A program made the position numbers and the translations under genes. 32,707 bases of DNA. Source: Bacteroidales bacterium. GTDB lineage: Bacteria; Bacteroidota; Bacteroidia; Bacteroidales; VadinHA17. Of this stretch, positions 24,014-30,634 are shown piece by piece (position 1 is the stretch's first letter; each line of letters begins with the position of its first letter). The stretch lies in NCBI GenBank assembly GCA_027067975.1, contig JAMOUS010000204.1, forward strand, positions 1 through 32,707. Direction: 5' to 3'. The notes beneath the pieces were generated by a model. The model searched no databases. It was not told where the DNA came from and worked only from the letters and a program-made list of their open reading frames with translations.

Positions 24014-24874
24014 ATGGAGAAAGAACTGAAAGAAATATTGGAGGCGATTCCCTATGAGGAGAAAGAGTTTTTCTCTTCAGCGGGGAAAGAGGCTTCCGGG
24101 GAGATCGATTACCGGGAATTGTTGGGTGTATTGGACCTGACCACATTGGACATTCGGGATACGGAGGGCAAAGTGGCGGGGATGTGCAGGAAGGTGAATG
24201 CCTTGCCTGAGAAAATTCCCGGTTCGGGGCAGGTGGCGGGCGTGTGTGTGTATCCCCGTTTTGTGTCGGTGGTGAAGGAGGTACTTGCCGATCCTAACGT
24301 GAGGATCGTGGCAGTGTCGGCCGGTTTTCCGGCATCCCAGACCTTTCCTGAGGTCAAGGTAAGAGAGACGGAACTGGCCCTGGAAGCAGGAGCGCAAGAG
24401 ATCGACATTGTGATGCAGGTGGGGGATTTGCTTTCCGGTGAACTGGATGGAGTGTTTGGGGATTTGAGGCTGCAGCGTGAAGTGACGGCGGGAAAGGCCC
24501 ACCTGAAGGTGATCCTCGAAGCCGGCCTGCTGGAGCCCTTCCAGGTGCATCAGGCTGCCGTGACGGCAATGGCTGCCGGTGCCGATTTTATTAAAACCTC
24601 TACCGGGAAAGTGTCTCCGGCAGCCCGTCTCAAGGATGTAAGGATCATGGCAAGGGCAGCGAAACGCTATTACCGGTTGACTGGCAGAAAAGTGGGGATC
24701 AAACCGGCAGGAGGGATCGCCACTGCAATTGAGGCTGCCCAATATGCTGGAGTGGTCCGGGAAGAGCTCGGCGAGGCTTGGCTGCATCCCTCGCTCTTCC
24801 GTATCGGCGCGAGCCGACTGGCCAATGATCTGCTGCGATATTTGAGCGGTGACGAAGAGGTGAGGTACTTTTGA
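24014..24874 (+). CDS. deoC: Deoxyribose-phosphate aldolase
   Basis: 286 residues. DeoC reversibly cleaves 2-deoxyribose 5-phosphate to glyceraldehyde 3-phosphate and acetaldehyde in deoxynucleoside catabolism. The class I aldolase TIM barrel is clear: LGVLDLTTLDIRDTEG at the start, VAGVCVYPRFV, VSAGFPASQ, AQEIDIVMQVG. The Schiff-base Lys194 is in DFIKTSTGKVSP and the second active-site Lys230 in VGIKPAGGI. The C-terminus has LHPSLFRIGASRLANDLL. An N-terminal extension of about 35 residues precedes the barrel, as in the longer form of the family. It is the third gene of a dtd - mazG-like - deoC transcript. Confidence 0.96.
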   Translation: MEKELKEILEAIPYEEKEFFSSAGKEASGEIDYRELLGVLDLTTLDIRDTEGKVAGMCRKVNALPEKIPGSGQVAGVCVYPRFVSVVKEVLADPNVRIVAVSAGFPASQTFPEVKVRETELALEAGAQEIDIVMQVGDLLSGELDGVFGDLRLQREVTAGKAHLKVILEAGLLEPFQVHQAAVTAMAAGADFIKTSTGKVSPAARLKDVRIMARAAKRYYRLTGRKVGIKPAGGIATAIEAAQYAGVVREELGEAWLHPSLFRIGASRLANDLLRYLSGDEEVRYF

Positions 24875-24901
24875 GGCTGCGGCGGGCACCGGCAAATTGA
24901 C

Positions 24902-24909
24902 TATCTTTG
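24902..24909 (+). promoter_or_regulatory. Bacteroidetes -7 box for the DUF4271 gene
   Basis: TATCTTTG lies 21 bases before the ATG at 24931 and 51 before the ATG at 24961. No well-spaced -33 element is visible. It supports transcription starting between deoC and the DUF4271 gene and rules out the upstream TTG (24907), which lies inside the box. Confidence 0.5.
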
Positions 24910-24930
24910 TGCACGGAAAGGGTTTTGCCT

Positions 24931-26040
24931 ATGCTCGCGGGGGAAAAGAATGCCTTTGTGATGTTCCAGGACAGTGTTGCTGTGCCTCAGACAACGGACA
25001 CTATCCGGCAGGATACAACGTCCCAACACGATACTGCAACTTCGCATCCCTCCATTCAGGAACTCGGCAAATTGGAGAAGCTTTTCCAACAGGCGGAGCA
25101 ACGTTTGCGGGCGGACAGTATCAAAAAACAAAGCCGGAAAAGAAAAGTTGTTCCCTCTCCGGCAGTCCGTCCGGAACAGACCGGACAGGATCCGTATGAT
25201 TCCATTCAATTCGCAGGTTTTACGGCCGCACCTCCTGACAACACCCCGGTGACTCTTCTTAAGCGGAGTTTTTCCTGGGAGGGGTTTCAGGAGGCTGATT
25301 CGAGCAGGGAATACCGTGAAAAAGGGACCAAAGAAAAACATTTCACCACAACCCTTCGTCCTGTGCAGGGGGTGGCCGTAGAGCGACGACCCGCCTATTT
25401 GCGGGAAAATTGGATGTTCGGGCTCCTGGTATTCGTTTTTCTCGTGATCAGTTGGGGGAAACTGCGTTTCGGCAAGGTCGTCAACCAGACGCTTACCGCC
25501 CTGTGGGATCCCAAAAATGCCAATATCCTTTTCCGTAACAGGAGTGCACTTTATCAAACAGCCTCCTCCCTGTTATTGCTGAGTGCGTTCATCACGATCA
25601 CCCTCTTTCTTTACCTTTTTCTGAAAGCTTTTTTTCCGGGAGTCGTCTCCGTCCTGTCTCCTTTGCGTGTTTATGCCTCTATTTTCGGGGTGGTGGGAGG
25701 CGTGTACCTCTATTTCCAGCTTATGCTGAGGGTGGTGGCCTATCTATCCCTCTCAGGGGAAATGCTCGGTGAATATCGGCATTTTACGAAGTTGTATTTT
25801 ATTGTGACGGGCCTGTATCTTTTTCCGCTTACGGCGGTGATTCCTTATCTCTATCAGGGGATCGCGGAGCGGCTTCTGCTGGCGGGCGCAGGTTTGGTCG
25901 TATTCTTCTATCTCTTTCGGATCGTGAAACTTATCTCTCTTTTTCTTCGGGAAAGATTTTCATTCTTTTTCATGATTTTGTACCTTTGCGCCCTGGAAAT
26001 CCTGCCTGTGGCCCTTTTGTTGAAATATCTGTTCAGGTAA
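24931..26040 (+). CDS. DUF4271 integral membrane protein
   Basis: 369 residues from the ATG at 24931; the ATG at 24961 (MFQDSVAV) is an alternative. The first 130 residues are hydrophilic and probably disordered, rich in Thr, Gln and Ser. Six hydrophobic segments follow (WMFGLLVFVFLVISW; SSLLLLSAFITITLFLYLFL; IFGVVGGVYLYFQLML; YFIVTGLYLFPLTAVIPYLY; LLAGAGLVVFFYLFRIV; FFFMILYLCALEILPVALLL). The final YLCALEILPvALLlKyL is characteristic of DUF4271. The function is unknown. In Bacteroidetes this gene commonly precedes hemD, as here, with 40 bases between. Confidence 0.87.
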   Translation: MLAGEKNAFVMFQDSVAVPQTTDTIRQDTTSQHDTATSHPSIQELGKLEKLFQQAEQRLRADSIKKQSRKRKVVPSPAVRPEQTGQDPYDSIQFAGFTAAPPDNTPVTLLKRSFSWEGFQEADSSREYREKGTKEKHFTTTLRPVQGVAVERRPAYLRENWMFGLLVFVFLVISWGKLRFGKVVNQTLTALWDPKNANILFRNRSALYQTASSLLLLSAFITITLFLYLFLKAFFPGVVSVLSPLRVYASIFGVVGGVYLYFQLMLRVVAYLSLSGEMLGEYRHFTKLYFIVTGLYLFPLTAVIPYLYQGIAERLLLAGAGLVVFFYLFRIVKLISLFLRERFSFFFMILYLCALEILPVALLLKYLFR

Positions 26041-26080
26041 GAGAGGTTCAGACAGAGAGTTAAACCTAAAACCGGAGACG

Positions 26081-26833
26081 TTGGACAAGATTAAGACCAT
26101 TCTGATCTCGCAGCCACAACCCAAAGACAAGACCCATTACCATGAACTGGCCGAACGCAACAATCTGAAGATCGATTTCAGGCCGTTCATCCATGTAGAA
26201 GGCGTACCCGTTAAGGAAATCCGCAAAGAGAGGATCAACATTCTTGATCATACGGCAGTGATCCTGACCAGCCGGAACGCCGTCGATCATTTTTTCCGGG
26301 TATGCAAGGAGATGCGGGTGAACGTACCCGATTCTATGAAGTATTTTTGCGTTTCTCAAAGTATTGCCAACTATTTGCAGAAATACATCGTATATCGGAA
26401 GAGGAAGATCTTTTACGGAGAGAGGACCTTTGAAAGTCTGTTGCCGCAGATAAAGAAAAACAATAAGGAAAAGTTCTTTGTGCCCCTCTCCGATATGCAC
26501 AATAATAGGATTCCCAAGGCCCTGGAGGACAACAAGATCAAATTTACCACTTCGGTCTTTTACAAGACGGTGTGCAGTGATCTTTCCGATTTGAAGGATG
26601 TGTTTTACGACGTGTTGGTTTTTTTCAGTCCTACGGGGATCAAGTCGTTGTTCGCCAATTTCCCGGATTTCAAGCAGAACAGCACAAAGATCGCCACATA
26701 TGGGGACAACACTTTGAAGGCTGCCGAGGAGGCGGGCTTGCGGGTGGACATAGCGGCTCCCACCCCGGAGAGTCCTTCCATGGTAATGGCCCTGGAAAAA
26801 TACATCCGCGAATATAACAAAGGGAAAAAATAA
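26081..26833 (+). CDS. hemD: Uroporphyrinogen-III synthase (HemD family), TTG start
   Basis: 250 residues. The start is TTG at 26081 (reading MDKIKTILISQPQPKDKTHY): no in-frame ATG occurs until codon 78, and no start codon occurs in frame in the short space upstream. Family features are LISQPQ at the N-terminus, FRPFIHVEGV, HTAVILTSRNAVDHFFRV, YFCVSQSIANYLQKYIVYRK, YDVLVFFSPTGIKSLFANF, and a C-terminal AAPTPESPSMVMALEKYI. The two-lobed fold cyclises hydroxymethylbilane to uroporphyrinogen III in tetrapyrrole synthesis. Sequence conservation in this family is low, but this Bacteroidetes version is recognisable. It lies between the DUF4271 gene and rnpA. Confidence 0.88.
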   Translation: MDKIKTILISQPQPKDKTHYHELAERNNLKIDFRPFIHVEGVPVKEIRKERINILDHTAVILTSRNAVDHFFRVCKEMRVNVPDSMKYFCVSQSIANYLQKYIVYRKRKIFYGERTFESLLPQIKKNNKEKFFVPLSDMHNNRIPKALEDNKIKFTTSVFYKTVCSDLSDLKDVFYDVLVFFSPTGIKSLFANFPDFKQNSTKIATYGDNTLKAAEEAGLRVDIAAPTPESPSMVMALEKYIREYNKGKK

Positions 26834-26875
26834 GCAGCTGACCAAGGGTTCCCTTTGTGTCGAAATCCCCATGGA

Positions 26876-27271
26876 ATGGATCAGCGATTGACCAAGCCGG
26901 AACGTCTTTCCGGAAAGAAAAGTCTTGACAGGCTCTTCTCTGAAGGAAAGAGCTTTTTTATCGCGCCTTTCCGGATCGTCGTTCTGCAGGATAAGGAAGA
27001 GACCGACCGGCCGACAGTGCGCATGGCGCTATCGGTGCCCCGCAAGGTCTTTAAACGTGCGGTCAAGCGCAACCTGATCAAAAGACGTATCCGGGAAGCC
27101 TACCGCCGTAACAAAACCATCCTTGTCGAACCCCTCCGGGAAAAAGGAGTCCGCCTGGATCTTATCTTTATCTATACCCGCCCGGAGATCCTTCCCTATC
27201 GCGATATCGAAGAAAAAATAATCTTATCTTTGCGAAAGATCCTTGAAGATCATGAAAAAGGCACTCACTAA
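26876..27271 (+). CDS. rnpA: Ribonuclease P protein component
   Basis: 131 residues from the ATG at 26876 ([20 protein letters not shown]); a TTG 21 bases upstream is less likely. RnpA binds the RNase P RNA and helps process the 5' ends of tRNAs. The RNA-binding signature is [24 protein letters not shown], with the basic RNR-like helix [12 protein letters not shown], and the N-terminal LFSEGKSFF and central RMALSVPRK are typical. It starts 42 bases after hemD and its 3' end overlaps yidD by 20 bases. In many bacteria rnpA follows rpmH near the origin; rpmH is not here. Confidence 0.96.
   Translation: MDQRLTKPERLSGKKSLDRLFSEGKSFFIAPFRIVVLQDKEETDRPTVRMALSVPRKVFKRAVKRNLIKRRIREAYRRNKTILVEPLREKGVRLDLIFIYTRPEILPYRDIEEKIILSLRKILEDHEKGTH
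27225..27232 (+). promoter_or_regulatory. Candidate internal -7 box for yidD inside rnpA
   Basis: TATCTTTG lies within the rnpA coding sequence, 19 bases before the yidD ATG. No -33 element is evident. It could give yidD expression independent of rnpA, or be a chance match imposed by the codons. Confidence 0.35.
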
Positions 27272-27473
27272 GGCGATGATCGGGGTGATCCGTATCTATC
27301 AGGCGATTATTTCACCTCTGTTCCCTCATAGTTGCCGTTATACCCCTACCTGTTCCACTTACGGTGTGGAGGCCTTGAAAAAATACGGACCCTTCAAGGG
27401 AGGATGGTTGACCCTCAAGAGGTTCCTTTCCTGTAATCCTTTTGGGGGGCAGGGGTATGATCCTGTGCCTTGA
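27252..27473 (+). CDS. yidD: Membrane protein insertion efficiency factor YidD
   Basis: 73 residues from the ATG at 27252 ([20 protein letters not shown]). The family core is complete: [27 protein letters not shown], with the conserved cysteines and the SCRYxPTCSxY signature, then [28 protein letters not shown]. It is an inner-membrane-associated amphipathic protein that assists YidC-dependent insertion. It overlaps the end of rnpA by 20 bases, the usual arrangement. The 96-base gap downstream contains a weak long-loop hairpin (ATCCCG 27473-27478 with CGGGAT 27509-27514, then six Ts), at best a poor terminator. Confidence 0.96.
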   Translation: MKKALTKAMIGVIRIYQAIISPLFPHSCRYTPTCSTYGVEALKKYGPFKGGWLTLKRFLSCNPFGGQGYDPVP

Positions 27474-27569
27474 TCCCGCGCACTGGAGGTTAATCTTTGT
27501 TAAAATCCCGGGATAGAGTTTTTTCTTTCGTGAAAATGCTCTAATTTGCGGCTTCTCATAAATAATGAC

Positions 27570-29297
27570 ATGAAAAGAGTACGTGCCGGAAAGATACGCA
27601 AGACCACGCTCGGGGCGGCACTGGTGGCGCTCCTGTTGCTGGTGTATGCCTTCAATGAGAGTCAGAATTTCAAGCTGGCCAAGAATATTGAGATCTTCAG
27701 TAACATTGTCAGGGAGTTGAACCTTTATTATGTGGATGAGATCAAGCCGGACACACTGATCCCGGCCGGGATCGATGCGATGCTTAAAACGCTTGATCCC
27801 TATACCGTCTATATCCCCGAGTCGAAGATGGCTGATTTCAAGTTTATGACGACCGGCCAGTATGGCGGGATCGGTTCCTTGATCCGAAAGAGCGGAGATT
27901 ATGCGATCATTGCCGAAGTGTATAAAGGATTTCCGGCCGATGTGGCCGGCCTGAAGGCGGGGGACAAGATTCTGGCCGTCGACGGGAAATCGATCAAGGG
28001 GCTTCCGCTCGATAAAGTGAGCAGCATGTTGAAAGGGGTGCCCAACACGGAGGTGGTGCTGACCATCCAGCGTCCCGGCGTGGAGAGAACCATGCAGGTG
28101 AAGATCATCCGGAAGAAAGTGAGCATCCCCGCAGTGCCCTATTACGGGATGCTCAATGATCATACCGGTTATATCAGACTGAGCAATTTCACTTCCGGGG
28201 CTTACAAAGAGGTGAAAACGGCCCTTGCCGACCTGAAAAAAAACCACGGGATGGAGTCACTGGTGCTGGACCTGCGGGGAAACCCCGGCGGACTGCTCAT
28301 CCAGGCGATCCAGATTGTCAACCTTTTTGTGGAGAAGGGTGAGACCATCGTCAGTACGCGGGGGAAAGTCCGGGATTTCGATCAGGTGTACAAGGCTCCG
28401 GCACAACCCGAAGAACCGAACCTGCCGCTGGTCGTGCTGGTCAACAACAGCTCTGCCTCTGCCTCGGAGATCGTGTCAGGCGCCATCCAGGACCTCGACC
28501 GCGGCGTGATCATCGGGAAACGCACCTTCGGGAAGGGTCTGGTACAGACCACCCGTCCGGTGGGTTACGGCGGCCAGCTCAAGGTCACCTCGGCAAAGTA
28601 TTATATCCCGAGCGGACGGTGCATTCAGGCCCTCGACTATTCGCATCGCAACCCCGACGGAAGTGTGGGCCATATTCCGGATTCCCTCATCTCTGCTTTC
28701 AAGACCAAGAACGGACGTACCGTATATGACGGAGGGGGTATCGATCCTGATATAGAAGTGGATCAGCCCACCCTCAGCCCGATCACCCTCAATCTCTATA
28801 TGCGGAATTACATCTTTGACTACGCCACTCTTTTTGCCCAAAAGCATGATTCGATCCCACCGCCGGATAAATTCACCATCACCCGGGAGGTCCTTGATGA
28901 TTTTCACAGGTTCATCAAGGAGAAAAATTTTAATTATAATACCGAATCGGAAGCAATGCTGGACGAATTGATCAAAACAGCCCAAAAAGAGGATTATTAC
29001 GAGCGTGCTTCCAAGGAGTTTGAGGCGTTGAAAAAAAGTTTGTCACACAATATCGACGAAGATTTTTACCGTCACAAGGATGAGATCTCCCAGTTGCTCA
29101 AGCAGGAGATCGTAGGGAGGTACTACTACCAGGCCGGCCGTATCGAAAGTTCGCTTGATCAGGACAGTGTGGTGCTGAAAGCCGAAGAGGTTCTTTCCGA
29201 CCCTGCTGAGTATGCTGCCATTCTCAACGGAGAGGCGGGGAAACACCGTCGGGAAGCCCCTGCAAAGAAAGGAGCGGTTGCCCTTCGTCAGGATTGA
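27570..29297 (+). CDS. S41-family C-terminal processing peptidase
   Basis: 575 residues from the ATG at 27570 (MKRVRAGKIRKTTLG); the upstream TTG adds an unlikely nine residues. A hydrophobic N-terminal segment (LGAALVALLLLVYAF) acts as signal or anchor, so the enzyme works in the periplasm. A PDZ domain (GGIGSLIRKSGDYAIIAEVY; ADVAGLKAGDKILAVDGKSI) precedes the protease core (DLRGNPGGLL). The catalytic dyad is Ser295 in NNSSASASEIVSGA and Lys322 in FGKGLVQTT. A helical C-terminal extension of about 150 residues follows. This class trims or degrades periplasmic proteins with exposed C-termini. Its 3' end overlaps the convergent next gene by ten bases. Confidence 0.95.
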   Translation: MKRVRAGKIRKTTLGAALVALLLLVYAFNESQNFKLAKNIEIFSNIVRELNLYYVDEIKPDTLIPAGIDAMLKTLDPYTVYIPESKMADFKFMTTGQYGGIGSLIRKSGDYAIIAEVYKGFPADVAGLKAGDKILAVDGKSIKGLPLDKVSSMLKGVPNTEVVLTIQRPGVERTMQVKIIRKKVSIPAVPYYGMLNDHTGYIRLSNFTSGAYKEVKTALADLKKNHGMESLVLDLRGNPGGLLIQAIQIVNLFVEKGETIVSTRGKVRDFDQVYKAPAQPEEPNLPLVVLVNNSSASASEIVSGAIQDLDRGVIIGKRTFGKGLVQTTRPVGYGGQLKVTSAKYYIPSGRCIQALDYSHRNPDGSVGHIPDSLISAFKTKNGRTVYDGGGIDPDIEVDQPTLSPITLNLYMRNYIFDYATLFAQKHDSIPPPDKFTITREVLDDFHRFIKEKNFNYNTESEAMLDELIKTAQKEDYYERASKEFEALKKSLSHNIDEDFYRHKDEISQLLKQEIVGRYYYQAGRIESSLDQDSVVLKAEEVLSDPAEYAAILNGEAGKHRREAPAKKGAVALRQD

Positions 29298-30541
29298 GCG
29301 AACAGTCTTTTGATGTGTCTTTCAATGAGGTTTTCCCGCACCTGCCGGGAGATGATCTCTTCCTGTGTGTCGAGCATGCGGAGATAGTCGTCGCCCATTT
29401 CGGCGGCGATCTTGTAGGCTACATGCATCAGCTGACGGAGGTGGGGATTGAACTGAGGGTTTTCGGGATCGTGTCGTAACGAAGCGGCGATCTTTTGTTC
29501 GTTGTAAGAGGCAAATTCTGCAGCGGTAGGAAGTGAGCGGGTGTTGATATCGATCACTTCGGCATAGGGGGCGGTGAGTTCTTCACGCCTCTTCAAGGCT
29601 TCGGCGTAAATATGTTTCACCATTTCCGTGGCTGTGCCGCCGGCAAGGGCCAATCCGATAAGCTCTTCGAGCCAGGTGGTCCCGGCGGTTTTCACATGGA
29701 TCCCTTGCTCATATTTCCGGATCAAACGCCCCATCACCGGATAGATGGAAAACTTGTCGCTGCCGGAATGGATGCTGAGCTTGAGAGAATCCGGCAGTCC
29801 GAAACCGGCCCGGGCATGGCTCAGCACGATGAGATCCTGTTCGAATTCCTCCTCGAACTTCTTCAGGTCCCCTACATAGTCGACCCCCTTATTGAAACGG
29901 CCTGAAAAGCGGGGCGCAATGGTCTGTACAGGGATGTTCTTTTCCGCCAGCAGCTTCAGGATGAAATAGAGGTCGGCAGGTGACTGGGGTTGGTCCACCT
30001 CGTCCATAGAGACTTCTATGACGATCTCTTCCGCGTTGCGGTGGCGAGAGATATGGTCGTAGATCTTTTCCGCTTCGTTGATGGCGTGGAGGTACTGCTT
30101 TGCGAACCGCCGCAGATATTTTTCGTCGGCCGGGACGGGACGGTCCATGCCCGGGAGATGGATCACCCCCCCGGGAGTCGCATTGTCGGCCACAAAAGCT
30201 TCCGCCTCTTCAGGGGTGACAGGCTTGCCGATGGCCGAGGCTACGTCCATTGTGAAAAAATCGCAGTGTGGCAGGAATCCCTCCACATTGGAGAGGTTGA
30301 TGTGGTCAGCGTCGACGAAATAGGGATTGTTCCAGCCTAAGGCCCTTACCGCTTCATCTGCTTCACGGCGTGTATCGGCCGGTGTGGTGCCGATGGTGGT
30401 GTGCTCCCGGTGCGACTTGTTCCACACCGGAATGAGTTCAATACCAAGGGATCCGGCATCCATGATCGCCTGTAGCTGGGCTTTTCCCTGGCGACCGAAA
30501 CGATCGCCCGTGCCGAACGAATATTTCCCCAATTTTTTCAT
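29288..30541 (-). CDS. Tagaturonate epimerase family protein (UxaE-like)
   Basis: 417 residues. The N-terminus KYSFGTGDRFGRQGKAQLQA, then IELIPVWNKSHREHTTIGT, VDADHINLSNVEGF and CDFFTMDVASAIG match the family of UxaE, the enzyme that epimerises tagaturonate to fructuronate in galacturonate catabolism of Thermotoga-type bacteria. LKLSIHSGSDKFSIYPVMG and FGLPDSLKLS are further conserved segments; His, Asp and Glu residues in these motifs are probable metal ligands. There is no signal peptide, so it is cytosolic. No other hexuronate genes are in view, so the substrate is uncertain and could be another sugar acid. It is divergent from the GH35 gene and convergent with the S41 protease. Confidence 0.75.
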   Translation of the reverse strand: MKKLGKYSFGTGDRFGRQGKAQLQAIMDAGSLGIELIPVWNKSHREHTTIGTTPADTRREADEAVRALGWNNPYFVDADHINLSNVEGFLPHCDFFTMDVASAIGKPVTPEEAEAFVADNATPGGVIHLPGMDRPVPADEKYLRRFAKQYLHAINEAEKIYDHISRHRNAEEIVIEVSMDEVDQPQSPADLYFILKLLAEKNIPVQTIAPRFSGRFNKGVDYVGDLKKFEEEFEQDLIVLSHARAGFGLPDSLKLSIHSGSDKFSIYPVMGRLIRKYEQGIHVKTAGTTWLEELIGLALAGGTATEMVKHIYAEALKRREELTAPYAEVIDINTRSLPTAAEFASYNEQKIAASLRHDPENPQFNPHLRQLMHVAYKIAAEMGDDYLRMLDTQEEIISRQVRENLIERHIKRLFAQS

Positions 30542-30601
30542 TTTTCTCTTGGTTTCTTTTCTGTCCCCGGTCTATCTTTAAGGTGATACAAAATAAAGCA
30601 T

Positions 30602-30609
30602 TATCTTTC
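30602..30609 (+). promoter_or_regulatory. Weak -7-like box upstream of GH35
   Basis: TATCTTTC differs from TAnnTTTG only at the last base and lies 25 bases before the GH35 ATG. A second near match, TATCTTTA, is at 30573-30580. Either may be the promoter in this 93-base divergent intergenic region; neither has a clear -33 element. Confidence 0.25.
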
Positions 30610-30634
30610 AAATCCACCGGGGGAAGAGAATATC

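Noticed and set aside
25981-25988. TACCTTTG as a -7 box for hemD
   Set aside because: It lies 92 bases upstream, inside the conserved YLCALEILP codons of the DUF4271 gene, and no -33 element fits; probably a coincidence.
27473-27524. ATCCCG...CGGGAT hairpin with six Ts after yidD as a strong terminator
   Set aside because: Six pairs around a loop of about 30 bases is too weak; mentioned under yidD only.
30589-30612. Minus-strand TTTG/TTATTTTG pair as promoter of the UxaE-like gene
   Set aside because: The -7 match is imperfect and the spacing is only 12 bases, well short of the expected 18-20.
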